Shown here in pieces: positions 1 to 8,933 of a stretch of DNA of 64,000 nt. Position 1 is the first letter of the stretch; every line of letters starts with the position of its first letter. The notes under the pieces were generated by a model that was not told the DNA's origin, made no database searches, and saw only the letters and a program-made list of their open reading frames with translations. The position numbers and the translations under genes are program-made. The stretch is from Nocardioides immobilis (GTDB lineage: Bacteria > Actinomycetota > Actinomycetes > Propionibacteriales > Nocardioidaceae), in the NCBI RefSeq assembly GCF_003515065.1, contig NZ_QXGH01000010.1, positions 353,164-417,163 on the forward strand, written 5' to 3'.

Positions 1-1
1 A

Positions 2-391
2 CGCATCATCAACATCAGTTCCGTGGCGAGCCTGATCGGTCCGTTGGACCTGTCGCCGTACGGCGTCGCCAAGACTGGCCTCAATGGCGTGACCAGGGCT
101 GCAGCCACCGAGCTCGCGCAACATGGGATCACCGTCAACGCGCTCGCCCTCGGACCCATCGCCACGGACCTCCTGCGGTCCACCTGGCCACCCGACCAGT
201 TGGCGGCCCGCGCAGAGCATCTGCCGGCACGACGGTTGGGGGAGGTAGACGAGGTCGCCCACGCCGTCCAGTTCTTGTGCAGCCCGCTCTCGGGCTTCAT
301 CAACGGCGCGGTCCTCCCCGTTGACGGCGGTTCGGTAGCTGCTGGCGCGTACATGGTGGAGCAGTACCGTCGCTGGAACGCGCACTCATGA
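2..391 (+). CDS. SDR-family oxidoreductase, C-terminal part (cut by window edge)
   Basis: The frame is open from the first bases of the window, so the Rossmann N-terminus lies outside. The visible part has the catalytic serine strand (RIINISSVAS), the YGVAK active-site Tyr/Lys pair, the conserved ITVNALALGPI stretch that follows the active site, and the usual FINGAVLPVDGG C-terminus. This is a classical NAD(P)-dependent short-chain dehydrogenase/reductase. The stop overlaps the next start (ATGA), so it is translationally coupled to the enoyl-CoA hydratase; with the CoA ligase relic after it, the context suggests acyl-CoA or aromatic acid catabolism. The substrate cannot be told. Confidence 0.9.
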   Translation, partial: RIINISSVASLIGPLDLSPYGVAKTGLNGVTRAAATELAQHGITVNALALGPIATDLLRSTWPPDQLAARAEHLPARRLGEVDEVAHAVQFLCSPLSGFINGAVLPVDGGSVAAGAYMVEQYRRWNAHS

Positions 392-1155
392 GACTGGTCA
401 CTGTCGAGTACCGAGCTCGGGTGCTCCATGTGCGGATGTCGTCGCCACCGGTCAACGCCTTCAGTGCGGCCTTCTTCGATGACCTGCACGCTGTACTTGC
501 CAGTGCTGGACCGGAGATCGGCGCCGTCGTCATTAGCAGCACGGTGGAGCGGGTCTTTGCTGCCGGCGGTGACATTCCATTCATGGCGAGAGCTGATGAG
601 CCGACCTCCGAGAACTACGTTCGTCGTTGCCAAGAGGTCTACGGGCTGCTGGAACGGCCTGAGGTGGTGTCGATCATGGCCATCGATGGCGCCTGCCTCG
701 GTGGCGGGCTGGAGCTGTCGCTGGCCGCCGACATTCGCATCGCCTCGCCCAGCAGCCGACTGGGGCTACCGGAAGTCTCGCTCGGAATCCTCGCAGGGGG
801 AGGCGCGATCCATCGTCTCGTCCGCGCCGTCGGGCAGGGTGTGGCACGCGACCTCCTGCTGACCGGAGAGCCGATCAGCGCGAAGCAGGCGCATATGTGG
901 GGTTTGGTCAACCGCCTCGCTGCCGATCCTCTCGCCGCCGCGCTCGCCCTGGCAGAGAAGGTCGGGTCGTTCTCTCCTGAAGCGGTTGGAGCCACCAAGG
1001 TGCTGGCACTCTCGGCCTCTACTGACGAGTTCGAGGACGGACTGCGCGACGAGCTGGCGAGGTGGGTCGAGGTGCGACGCGGCGCTAATGCGCAGGAGGG
1101 TTTGGACGCGTTCGCGCAGAGGCGGGCCCCACGGTTCGAGCGCCGCCATGCATGA
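388..1155 (+). CDS. Enoyl-CoA hydratase/isomerase family protein
   Basis: A 255-residue crotonase-fold protein. Visible signatures are the oxyanion-hole strand FAAGGDIPFM (about residues 57-66), the second oxyanion segment IDGACLGGGLELSLAAD (about 98-114), and the LGLPEVSLGILAGGGA region that carries the catalytic glutamate position in many family members. Length is normal for the family. It should act on an enoyl-CoA or related thioester in the cytoplasm. ATGA overlap with the upstream SDR and an 8-nt overlap with the downstream ligase pseudogene mark one operon. Hydratase, isomerase and hydrolase activities cannot be told apart from sequence alone. Confidence 0.88.
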   Translation: MRLVTVEYRARVLHVRMSSPPVNAFSAAFFDDLHAVLASAGPEIGAVVISSTVERVFAAGGDIPFMARADEPTSENYVRRCQEVYGLLERPEVVSIMAIDGACLGGGLELSLAADIRIASPSSRLGLPEVSLGILAGGGAIHRLVRAVGQGVARDLLLTGEPISAKQAHMWGLVNRLAADPLAAALALAEKVGSFSPEAVGATKVLALSASTDEFEDGLRDELARWVEVRRGANAQEGLDAFAQRRAPRFERRHA

Positions 1156-2291
1156 CGGATGGGCGAAGCGGCCCACCGAAGTTCTGCATGGCCGTCTCTG
1201 GGGCCGCGGGGTAGTCGATCCCGATCGCCCGGTATTGACCGTCATCGGAGATCGCACGTTCACTGCGGCCGAGCTCTGGAAGAGCGTCGATGAACGAGTC
1301 GCCGAGCTCGAGGGAGCCGGGTTGCGGCGCGGAGACAGGCTATGCCTTTTCCAGGACAACAGCGCTGACATGATCCTGGATTTGCTCGCCGCCTTCAGGC
1401 TCGGCGTGGTGGCGTCTCCGCTGAACACCGCTCTCCGCGGTGCCTCCCTCTCCTCGGTCGTGGCTGAGCTAACTCCCTGCGTCGTTCGCCCGGGCCGGGA
1501 CCACACTGATGCGGCGCGCAGGGCAGTCGCAGGCATCGAGGGCGTGGCGTTCTGGCCAGTCGGCGAAAGCGTGTCGTCTTGGCTCGCGCCGGCTCGGGAC
1601 GGGGCGTCAAGGCACGGCATGCACGAGAGCGACCTCGCCGTCATCCTCTTGACGTCCGGGACGACCGGGCATCCCAAGGGTGTGATGTGGGCCGCACGGT
1701 ATGGCCCTCGGCGTGGCCGAGCACACCACCTGGGTCATGGGTTACGACGACCGGGACACGATCTACACGTGTCTTCCTATGTTCCACATCAACGGGCTCT
1801 TCTGTGCCCTGTATGCGGGGCTCATCGTCGGCGCGCACGTCGTTGTGGCGCCACGCTTCGGCCTCAGCTCCTTCTGGGACGACATCATCGATCACGAGGT
1901 GACGGCTGGTACACATATCGGGGCCGTGACAACGAGATGTTGCGGGTGTCGGGGGAGAATGTCGCCCCGACCCAGGTCGAAGCCGTGCTTCTGCGCCACG
2001 TAGGAGTGGCCGAGGCTTGCGTGTACGGATTGCAGAGCGACCTGGGCGAAGACGTCGTGGTGGCGGCCGTCGTCCCGGTGATCGACGTGGACTTCGATCT
2101 CGCTGAGCTGCGGGCTGGCCGAGTCGGAGCTCCCCTATTTCGCCGTGCCGCGCTATCTCTGGGTGGTCGACTCGCTCCCCAAGACCGAGACCTCAAAGGT
2201 TCGCAAGTCGCTACTTGTCGAGCAGGGGCTGACCGAGGAGCACTGGGACGGCGGTCGCCTGCGGCGGTCCGATGTACGCAGGGTGCCGTGA
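1148..2291 (+). pseudogene. AMP-dependent acyl-CoA synthetase, broken by frameshifts and an internal deletion
   Basis: Pieces of an ANL-superfamily ligase lie in different frames. The N-terminal half reads from ATG 1148 to the AMP-binding motif LLTSGTTGHPKGVMW near 1650-1690. One extra base near 1698-1700 then moves the reading to MALGVAEHTTW...FHINGLFCAL. Near 1905 the text jumps from the middle domain (DDIIDHEVTA) directly to the C-terminal hinge (DGWYTYRGRDNEMLRVSGENV), so most of the second half of the N-domain is deleted. A further shift near 2113 restores ELPYFAVPRYLW and SLPKTETSKVRKS, and the frame stops at 2289-2291. It would once have activated a carboxylic acid for the SDR/hydratase pair upstream. 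Confidence 0.85.
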
Positions 2292-2421
2292 GGACACCTC
2301 CAGTGGCGATGAGCGCATCGCATGTGTGACGAGCCGTGCGAACCTGGCTTGTGAGTTAGCCGCAACTCAGGAGCAGGGCAAACATCGGCGAGCCGCGCCG
2401 CCAATCGCTGGTGCAACTGCT

Positions 2422-2988
2422 CTACAGATTCTCCTGGAGTTCCTCGAGCTCGTCGAGGAAACACGCCGCCGCCAGTTCAACCATCGGCTTGTGGGGCGAC
2501 GCCGTGTGGTACTCGCCGCGGAAGTAGAGAAGCGGTGTGCCCTCCTGCCGAGCGGAGAGCCGGCGGACCTCGACGAGAACCAGGATGTGGTCTCCGGCAT
2601 CGACCTCTGCGGCGATCGTGCACTCGAGGGCGGCGAGCGCACCGTTCAGCACCGGATGACCGCCTGCTTCGCCTGGCTCCCACTGCACCCCCTGCCACTT
2701 GTCCGTACCGCTGCGAGCGAAGCCAGCGCTCAAATGACGTTGTTCTGCGTCCAGCACGTTGATGACCAGTCCGTCAGCGGTTCGCAGGACGGGAAACGTA
2801 CTGGACCCGCGACCGACGCAGAACGCGACCATGGGCGGATTGACCGAGACGCTGAAGAAGGACTGGCACGTCATGCCCACCGGCTTCCCATCGATACAGG
2901 CGGTGAGAACTGTGATCCCGGAGCAGAAGTGGCCGAGCACGCTACGGAAGAGTTTCGCGTCGATGCCAGTCTCCAGCGACACGTCCAT
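2422..2988 (-). CDS. Flavin reductase-like domain protein (HpaC/HsaB type)
   Basis: A flavin reductase of the flavin-dependent monooxygenase family. Family signatures are FRSVLGHFCSGITVLTA near the N-terminus, GMTCQSFFSVSVNPPMVAFCV in the flavin pocket, INVLDAEQ, and a C-terminal LLYFRGEY. From ATG 2988 it has 188 residues, typical of the family; the frame stays open to ATG 3030 and to a TTG at 3057 that follows AAGGAAC, so a longer N-terminus is possible. It would supply reduced FMN/FAD to a partner oxygenase. The obvious partner is the class D monooxygenase at 6962; both this gene and the aldehyde dehydrogenase beside that monooxygenase have the same 24-bp palindrome upstream. Confidence 0.85.
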   Translation of the reverse strand: MDVSLETGIDAKLFRSVLGHFCSGITVLTACIDGKPVGMTCQSFFSVSVNPPMVAFCVGRGSSTFPVLRTADGLVINVLDAEQRHLSAGFARSGTDKWQGVQWEPGEAGGHPVLNGALAALECTIAAEVDAGDHILVLVEVRRLSARQEGTPLLYFRGEYHTASPHKPMVELAAACFLDELEELQENL

Positions 2989-3057
2989 GGCGGGACTCGA
3001 TTCGCCCGCTTGAGACTTCCGCGAGTGCATGACCGGGGAGGAGGAAGATCCGTTCAA

Positions 3058-3547
3058 GGTTCCTTGCCGCCAATCTTCTCGATCTACGGCGTCGTTTGGG
3101 CAGATGCGTTGTCGTCACGACGCCACCCGACCGGGTAGTCGGTCGGGTGAATGTAACACCGGCGAAATCGGGTGGTCAAGGACGTGCGGCGGATGCCCTG
3201 CCGTTGTCAACCTCCTGGCGAGAACAGTTCGGCAGGGGTGTGGCGCCAGCGACCCTGCCCTGAAGCAGGTCTTGGCTGCCGGACAGCCGGAGGAGTCCAG
3301 GCTGAGCGCTGGCTTCGGTCATGGCTGAGGTCTTGACGTTGGCCGGAGGTTCCGGCACGGGATCGTGTGCATCTCCACGAGATCGACGGGAGATGTCTGG
3401 TGACCTTGAAGGACACGGACAAGCTTGAAGGCCACGGACAAAGACGTCGGGTGTGGATCCCAGCGTCTGCCCCGCGGTCGCGTCCGGCCTCGAGCGAACG
3501 ACCGGGGTCGCGAGCTGGCGAGCATCGACGACAGACGTGCGCCGGCC
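3058..3547. other. Intergenic region without a supported gene
   Basis: About 490 bp between the flavin reductase and the IS256-family element. It holds the 24-bp palindrome listed separately. Several open frames cross it, but none has family resemblance or a convincing ribosome-binding site. The last 8 bases are one copy of the IS target-site duplication. Confidence 0.5.
3125..3148. promoter_or_regulatory. 24-bp operator-like palindrome, copy 1
   Basis: Arms ACCCGACCG and CGGTCGGGT flank a 6-bp centre, with 20 of 24 positions symmetric. It lies upstream of the minus-strand flavin reductase. Near-identical copies lie at 5116-5139 and 27940-27963 and a shorter relative at 8687-8708. Size and symmetry suit a TetR-like repressor; no such regulator is visible in the window. 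Confidence 0.7.
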
Positions 3548-3548
3548 G

Positions 3549-3574
3549 GTCAAGTCCCGTGGGGTGGTGTACGA
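3549..3574. repeat. IS256-family left terminal inverted repeat
   Basis: Pairs imperfectly with 4802-4827; the inner 11 bases, GTGGTGTACGA, match exactly. Confidence 0.8.
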
Positions 3575-3600
3575 GGTGATCCCTCGGTTGGGCATGTCGG

Positions 3601-4704
3601 TCAGGCCGTGAGGGCCTGCAGTTCGGGCTCGGTCACCTCCTCGGGATGGGTGGCGGTGTCGAGTGCCTGGGCTCGGGCGAGGACGTCGAGTCCGAGATGG
3701 CGGCGGCCTTCTGCCCACTCGTCGTGCTGCTCGGCCAGGACCGCGCCGACGAGCCGGATGATGCTGGCGCGGTCGGGTAAGATGCCGACCACGTCGGTGC
3801 GGCGTCGGATCTCGCGGTCGAACTGGGCGTGCACGGCCTCGGCGTCGGGCTGGTCGTAGATGGAGTGCAGCAGCGCCTTGACCCAACCCCAGCTGCTCTT
3901 CGGGGTCGCGGACATCAGGTTCGCGGCGTAGTGGGTGCGGCAGCGCTGCCAGGCCGCGCCGGGCAGGGTTGCGCCGATCGCCGACACCAGACCGGCGTGC
4001 GCGTCGGACGTGACGAGCTTGACCCCGGTCAGGCCGCGGGCGGTCAGGTCGCGGAAGAACGCCAGCCAGCCGGCGCCGTCCTCACTCGAGGTGACCTGCA
4101 CGCCGAGGATCTCGCGGTGCCCGTCGGCGTTGACGCCGGTCGCAACCAGCACGTGCACCGGCACCACACGCCCGCCCTCGCGGACCTTGAGCACCAGAGC
4201 GTCGGCGGCCACGAACGTGAACGGCCCGGCGTCCTCCAACCGGCGGGTGCGGAACTCCTCGACGTGCTCATCGAGCTCCTTGGCCATCACCGACACCTGG
4301 CTTTTCGACAGGCCGGTGATTCCCAGGGTCTGCACGAGCTTGTCCATCCGGCGGGTGGAGACACCGAGCAGGTAACAGGTCGCGACCACCGACGTCAGTG
4401 CTCGTTCGGCACGCTTCCTACGTTCCAGCAGCCACTCCGGATACAGCGAGCCGGTGCGGAGCTTGGGCACCGCGACATCGAGGGTCCCCACCCGGGTGTC
4501 GAGGTCGCGGTGCCGGTGGCCGTTGCGGGAGTTGACCCTCTCCGGTGTCCGTTCGCCGTAGCCGGCGCCACACACCGCATCGGCCTGCGCGCCCAGCAGC
4601 GCGTTGACGAACGTGGTGAGCAGGTCACGCATCAGATCCGGGCTCGCCTGGGACAGCTGCTCGGTCAGGAACTGGGCAGGGTCGATACTGGGTACAGCGG
4701 TCAT
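3601..4704 (-). CDS. IS256-family transposase
   Basis: Mutator/IS256-type DDE transposase of 367 residues from ATG 4704, which follows AAGAAGGAC; the frame also has an upstream in-frame codon at 4743 without such a site. Family landmarks are RTPERVNSRNGHRHRDLDTR, VPKLRTGSLYP, LGVSTRRMDKLVQTLG, the GVKLVTSDAHAGLV segment with a catalytic Asp, and WQRCRTHYAANL with the conserved C-x2-H. The C-terminal block [24 protein letters not shown] is complete. It is the only gene of the element that ends at 3548 and 4828. Confidence 0.93.
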   Translation of the reverse strand: MTAVPSIDPAQFLTEQLSQASPDLMRDLLTTFVNALLGAQADAVCGAGYGERTPERVNSRNGHRHRDLDTRVGTLDVAVPKLRTGSLYPEWLLERRKRAERALTSVVATCYLLGVSTRRMDKLVQTLGITGLSKSQVSVMAKELDEHVEEFRTRRLEDAGPFTFVAADALVLKVREGGRVVPVHVLVATGVNADGHREILGVQVTSSEDGAGWLAFFRDLTARGLTGVKLVTSDAHAGLVSAIGATLPGAAWQRCRTHYAANLMSATPKSSWGWVKALLHSIYDQPDAEAVHAQFDREIRRRTDVVGILPDRASIIRLVGAVLAEQHDEWAEGRRHLGLDVLARAQALDTATHPEEVTEPELQALTA

Positions 4705-4801
4705 CGCGGTGTGTCCTTCTTCGAGTCGGTTTTCGCAGATCACTCGAAGGATCCACCCGGTGGCCGCGCCTACGTTGGAGGCACGCGCTCACTCAGGTCC
4801 G

Positions 4802-4827
4802 TCGTACACCACTCTGCTGGACTCCAC
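4802..4827. repeat. IS256-family right terminal inverted repeat
   Basis: Complement of the left end at 3549-3574. It is followed after one base by the second copy of the 8-bp target duplication CGCCGGCC. Confidence 0.8.
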
Positions 4828-4836
4828 TCGCCGGCC

Positions 4837-5227
4837 CCGGCGTCGCTGCACCAAGAGCGCCTGATCTCGATTGGTTGCGTGTGGCTCAGGCTCGCTCGTA
4901 CCCGCCGTAGCACATGTCTATGCCCTGTCGCATAGCCAGAGTGGACGCGAACCCAAGCAAGCGTTTGGCCGCGGCTATGACGATCTCGAACGTGCTTTGG
5001 CCAGGGGAGTCTGGACCCGACGTCTGCCCGGCAGCGAAGTCTCTGGCGAGCCCTGCCGGGCCTGCTGCGTCGACCGTTGACACCGGGAGGGCAACGGGCT
5101 AGCGTGACGGAGAACACCCGACCGGCTAGTCGGTCGGGAGAGCGAAGACTAGGTCAGCACGGCCGCCACTCGCTTGCGATGGTGCCGGGGCCATCAAACT
5201 CCAAAACTTCTACCTACTGGAGATCAC
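4837..5227. other. Intergenic region upstream of the aldehyde dehydrogenase
   Basis: About 390 bp with no supported gene. It contains the second 24-bp palindrome (5116-5139), about 88 bp before the GTG start of the aldehyde dehydrogenase, so this stretch is the likely control region of that gene. Confidence 0.5.
5116..5139. promoter_or_regulatory. 24-bp operator-like palindrome, copy 2
   Basis: Same arms as copy 1 (ACCCGACCG / CGGTCGGGA) with centre GCTAGT. It differs from the copy at 3125 at only two of 24 positions and lies 88 bp upstream of the aldehyde dehydrogenase start. Confidence 0.72.
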
Positions 5228-6724
5228 GTGACTATCGAGACAACGTCTATCGGAGCCGCTCAGGCCAAGAACCCGAAGGTTCGCGAGTGGCTGGAGTCGC
5301 TGACCCCGGGCCTCCTCATCGGAGGAAAGTGGGTCCCTGCTCAATCAGGCAAGACTTTCGAGTCGATCAACCCGGCGACGGAGCAGGTACTGACTCACGT
5401 CGCCGAAGCCGACGCGGCGGACGTCGACGAGGCGGTCCGGGCGGCCCGCGCCGCGTTCGAAGGTCCGTGGTCCCGCACGAGTCCGCACGAGCGGGGCGCC
5501 TACCTTCGACGGCTGGCCGGCCTGATGGAGGCTCACGCTGACGAGCTTGCGGAGCTAGAGACCCTCGACAACGGCATGACGATCGGCACCGCCCAGGCTT
5601 TCGTCTCTCAGTCGATCGAGAGTCTGATCTATTTCGCCGGAGCTGCCGCTCACGTGAGCGGGCACACCCAGCCCTCGGCTCCCACGTTCTTCAACTACAC
5701 CGTTCGTGAGCCGATCGGCGTCTGCGCCGGCATCACGCCGTGGAACGGGCCGCTCCAGATGGCCATCTGGAAGATGGCGCCCGCGATCGCGGCCGGCAAC
5801 ACCGTGATTCTCAAGCCGGCCGAGCAGACACCCCTGTCTGCCCTCCGGTTGGGCGAGTTGGTGATGGAGGCCGGGATCCCCGACGGCGTGGTGAACGTCC
5901 TCACCGGATTCGGGCCCGGCGCCGGCTCGGCAATCGCTTCCCACCCTGGCATCGACAAGGTCGCTTTCACGGGTTCAACCGAGGTCGGCAAGCAGATCCT
6001 GCAGGCGTCCACAGGGAACCTGAAGCGCGTTTCGCTGGAGCTCGGCGGGAAGTCCCCGAACATCGTGTTTCCGGATGCCGATGTCGAAAAGGCCCTGCCG
6101 GCTTCGATGGCTGCCTTCTCGGTTCTGTCGGGTCAGGTCTGCGTGGCTGGGACCAGGCTCTTCGTGCAGCAGGACTTCAAGGACGAGTTCGTCGATCAGC
6201 TGGCAACCTTCACCTCGGGGATCAAGGTCGGCGACCCCTTTGACCCCGAGACCACGATGGGTCCGCTCTCTTCGAAGGAGCAGTTCGACCGGGTGCAGGG
6301 CTACTTCTCGGTTGGCAAGGACGAAGGAGCGACCGCACGCGTTGGTGGCGGCACCATCGGTGGCACCGGCTACTACGTCCAGCCCACGATCTTCGACGGC
6401 GTGACGCCCGACATGCGGATCGCGCGCGAGGAGATCTTCGGTCCCGTCGTTTCTGTCATCCCGTTCTCCGACGAGTACGACGCAGTGCTCCAGGGGAACG
6501 ACACGAACTACGGCCTCGGCGCCGCGGTCTGGACTAGCGACGTGAGTCGCGCGCTGACCGTGGCTCGCCAGCTGAAGGCCGGAATGGTCTGGATCAACAA
6601 TTACCTGACCACGGACCCGACCATGCCGTTCGGCGGATACAAGGAATCAGGCATCGGCCGGGAGCAGGGTCCGAACTGGTACCACCAGTACACCGAGGAG
6701 AAGGCTGTGTTCATCAGCCTGTAG
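5228..6724 (+). CDS. NAD(P)-dependent aldehyde dehydrogenase
   Basis: Full-length ALDH-superfamily enzyme, 498 residues from GTG 5228, which follows TGGAGATCAC. It has the N-terminal oligomerisation strand, the ITPWNGPLQMAIWK and LKPAEQTPLSALRL cofactor segments, FTGSTEVGKQI, the general-base Glu in ELGGKSPNIV, the nucleophile Cys in SGQVCVAGTRLFV, EEIFGPVVSVIPF and the C-terminal MPFGGYKESGIGRE. It oxidises an aldehyde to the acid in the cytoplasm. Its position between an operator and the flavin monooxygenase suggests it handles an aldehyde from that oxygenation route, but the substrate is not readable. Confidence 0.95.
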   Translation: MTIETTSIGAAQAKNPKVREWLESLTPGLLIGGKWVPAQSGKTFESINPATEQVLTHVAEADAADVDEAVRAARAAFEGPWSRTSPHERGAYLRRLAGLMEAHADELAELETLDNGMTIGTAQAFVSQSIESLIYFAGAAAHVSGHTQPSAPTFFNYTVREPIGVCAGITPWNGPLQMAIWKMAPAIAAGNTVILKPAEQTPLSALRLGELVMEAGIPDGVVNVLTGFGPGAGSAIASHPGIDKVAFTGSTEVGKQILQASTGNLKRVSLELGGKSPNIVFPDADVEKALPASMAAFSVLSGQVCVAGTRLFVQQDFKDEFVDQLATFTSGIKVGDPFDPETTMGPLSSKEQFDRVQGYFSVGKDEGATARVGGGTIGGTGYYVQPTIFDGVTPDMRIAREEIFGPVVSVIPFSDEYDAVLQGNDTNYGLGAAVWTSDVSRALTVARQLKAGMVWINNYLTTDPTMPFGGYKESGIGREQGPNWYHQYTEEKAVFISL

Positions 6725-6731
6725 GGCCCAG

Positions 6732-6758
6732 GGCCCGGGCCTCCAAAGGGCTCGGGCC
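6732..6758 (+). terminator. Probable hairpin terminator after the aldehyde dehydrogenase
   Basis: GGCCCGGGCC (6732-6741) pairs with GGCTCGGGCC (6749-6758) around a short loop, starting 8 bp after the stop codon. There is no strong T-run, as is usual in high-GC actinobacteria. Confidence 0.55.
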
Positions 6759-6961
6759 TTCCGCCGCTCGGCAACGGGGGCCTCCACCCGCAGCCGACCA
6801 GCAGACCGTCCGAAGACGCGGTTCTCACCGTCGAGCTCAGAACGCTGCGGTGCAGTAGGAAGAACAGCAGTTGAGTCAGCTACAGCCACCCACATCGGAT
6901 GTAGCACACCCAAGATCACGGCATTCAACGATGGGGCCGTGACTCAGAGAGGAACACACGC

Positions 6962-8227
6962 ATGACGCAGGACACCGCGGTTCACACCGTTATGGAGGAG
7001 ACGGCAGGTACTCCCGCTACCGCGCCGGTCTCAAACCCCGGCTTTGCGCCGGAGGCCCGCGCAGAGCTCGTTCAGCGCGCAGCTGAGCTCGTTCCACTGC
7101 TGCTGAAGAACGCCGACTGGGTGGACCAGAACCGGCGGGTGCACCCCGAGAACCTCGAAGCCTTGAAGGCGTCTGGCATCTTCAGGATGTGGGTCCCCAA
7201 GCGCTACGGCGGCTACGAGGCAGACATGCGTACCCACATCGACGTCACTCGCGAGCTGGCGCGTGGGTGTGCGTCAACGGCGTGGGTCGTCGGACTCATC
7301 ACCTCCTGCTCGTTCAACGCAGCGCTGTTCTCGCGCCAGGCGCAGGATGAGATCTTCGGTGTCGACCCGGACGCCCGCGTCGCCGGGGCTCTGGATGGGG
7401 CAGGCACGGCGCGGAAGACGCCGGGTGGCTGGACGGTCGGCGGCACTTGGGGGGTCGCGAGCGGCTGCCTGCACTCTGAGTGGATCGCTCTCGCCGCGCC
7501 GATGCTCGACGACGACGGCAACATCGTGAACCTCGGCTTCTTCCTCGCTCCGATTGGTGAAGTCGAGATCAAGGACACCTGGTACACCGTCGGCATGCGA
7601 GGCACGGGGAGCAACGCGATCGCTGCGCCGGACATCTTCGTGCCCGAGCACCGTGCGGTGGCTCTCCTTGGACCGGAGGGCTTCATCGACCAGAGGATTA
7701 CCAACGATGAAGCCGAGGTCCTTTATCGCGTGAAGCTTGGTTCGATGGCTTCGCTCGCAGAGATCGGTCCCCAGCTCGGACTTGGAGCCGCTGCCCTGGA
7801 GACGGCCCTGGAGCAGGTGCACAAGCGGAAGGTCTCGTACACGATCTACGAGCGCCAGATCGACGCAACGGCGACGCACCTCGACCTCGCCCGCGCATCG
7901 ACCATGATCGACGCAGCGCAGCTGCTCGTGTACAGGGCTGCTGCGGACGCCGATGCCGCAGCCTTTGTGAACCAGGACCTGGATCTCCTCAACAGGGGCC
8001 GAATCCGTGCCGACTGCTCCTATGCGTCGTGGACTGTGCGCCAGGCCGTCGACATTCTCATGATGATGTGCGGGGCCGGAGGGATGGCGCAAACGAACAG
8101 GCTCCAGCAGATCTGGCGTGACCTTTCCACTGTCACGCTTCACGCTCTCATGCGTCCGGCGGTGACGGACGAGGTTTACGGCCGACTCTTGTGCGGGCTT
8201 CCTGCAACGGTCACGCCCGTCCTCTGA
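6962..8227 (+). CDS. Acyl-CoA dehydrogenase-fold flavin-dependent monooxygenase (class D, HsaA-like)
   Basis: 421 residues, ATG after AGAGAGGAACACACGC. The fold is that of acyl-CoA dehydrogenases, but the text resembles the two-component class D monooxygenases (HsaA, HpaB-type, DszC): WVPKRYGGYEADMRTHIDV, CASTAWVVGL, GGTWGVASGCLHSEW, VGMRGTGSNAI and a C-terminal MMCGAGGMAQTNRLQQIWRD. Such enzymes use reduced flavin delivered by a separate reductase to hydroxylate phenols or other aromatics. The flavin reductase at 2422 is the likely partner. It follows the aldehyde dehydrogenase by 237 bp with a hairpin between. The exact substrate is unknown. Confidence 0.85.
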   Translation: MTQDTAVHTVMEETAGTPATAPVSNPGFAPEARAELVQRAAELVPLLLKNADWVDQNRRVHPENLEALKASGIFRMWVPKRYGGYEADMRTHIDVTRELARGCASTAWVVGLITSCSFNAALFSRQAQDEIFGVDPDARVAGALDGAGTARKTPGGWTVGGTWGVASGCLHSEWIALAAPMLDDDGNIVNLGFFLAPIGEVEIKDTWYTVGMRGTGSNAIAAPDIFVPEHRAVALLGPEGFIDQRITNDEAEVLYRVKLGSMASLAEIGPQLGLGAAALETALEQVHKRKVSYTIYERQIDATATHLDLARASTMIDAAQLLVYRAAADADAAAFVNQDLDLLNRGRIRADCSYASWTVRQAVDILMMMCGAGGMAQTNRLQQIWRDLSTVTLHALMRPAVTDEVYGRLLCGLPATVTPVL

Positions 8228-8232
8228 GAGAC

Positions 8233-8275
8233 CTGCTCAGCGGGGTCCCGGGAGGCTCGGAACCCCGCTGAGCAG
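8233..8275 (+). terminator. Strong hairpin terminator after the flavin monooxygenase
   Basis: A perfect 14-bp stem: CTGCTCAGCGGGGT at 8233-8246 pairs with ACCCCGCTGAGCAG at 8262-8275 around a 15-base loop, 5 bp after the stop. Confidence 0.75.
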
Positions 8276-8933
8276 CCCCCGTTCCTTGGTTGTTCCGCCG
8301 AACGCGGCTCGGCCAGGGTCAGTGCACAACGCCAACGGAGCGGGCAGAGCCCCATGACTGCGGGCTGTCCGCGCAAGGGTTACCGGCACGCCGGTCGGCT
8401 GTAGCCGGGAAGTTGTGGTTCGCCAGCCCAATCGCCTGGAAGCCTTTCCTGTTACCACGCGGGGATATGTCGATCTCGAGTCCACGTCGCTTGGTCGATG
8501 CGCGGGCTAGAAATGTCGACAATTGTGTTGAACGAATTCCGCGATCCTGTCGACCCGTCGAGCGCGAATCAGCACCAAGGCGATCACGTCGTCGGCCGGC
8601 AAGTTCGTCGTGAGGTACATGGCCCCGCTCCGCATGAGAATGTATTGACAGCCACTGGCCCTTATGCCAAATTGCTGTCAGCCTCGACCCGACCGACTAG
8701 TCGGGTGGTTTCCCGCTAATGACTGGTCGGAGACTAGTTGCGCATCGTGATCCGATGTCCGCGAATGGTCCTCGGTGTCAATCGTCCTTTTCAGCAGGTC
8801 CGCCAAGGAGCCCACTGGGACTTCAGCAATCCGAGTCGCAGTTCCGCCGCGACCCTCCAAACACCGAGTCTGCGCAGCCGGATCGATCGGATTGGTCGAC
8901 GATCGGGTGTCTTGCGGACGCTAAGGAGAAATC
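8276..8933. other. Intergenic region with operator-like site
   Basis: About 660 bp without a supported gene. It contains a TTGACA hexamer at 8645-8650 and the short palindrome at 8687-8708, so the second half is probably the control region of the membrane protein at 8934. Confidence 0.45.
8687..8708. promoter_or_regulatory. Operator-like palindrome, shorter relative (copy 3)
   Basis: The sequence begins ACCCGACCGACTAGTCGG. It keeps the left arm of the 24-bp motif and the TAGTCGG centre, but the right arm is shortened. The inner CCGACTAGTCGG is a perfect 12-bp palindrome. A related TGACTGGTCGGAGACTAGT stretch follows from about 8720. Confidence 0.5.

Larger units (their letters stand above)
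3548..4828 (-). mobile_element. IS256-family insertion sequence, apparently intact
   Basis: Both ends can be seen. The outer 26 bp at 3549-3574 and 4802-4827 are imperfect inverted repeats sharing the perfect core GTGGTGTACGA. Immediately outside, CGCCGGCC occurs at 3540-3547 and again at 4829-4836, a perfect 8-bp target-site duplication as expected for IS256-type transposition. The element is about 1.28 kb and carries one minus-strand transposase. The intact duplication implies a fairly recent insertion into the intergenic space between the flavin reductase and the aldehyde dehydrogenase. Confidence 0.88.

Noticed and set aside
3829..4935. Long plus-strand open frame opposite the IS256 transposase
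   Set aside because: Antisense shadow of the transposase; Arg/Gly/Val-rich text without domain features.
8645..8675. TTGACA box with a possible -10 for the membrane protein
   Set aside because: No -10 hexamer at a suitable spacing could be found, so no promoter was annotated.
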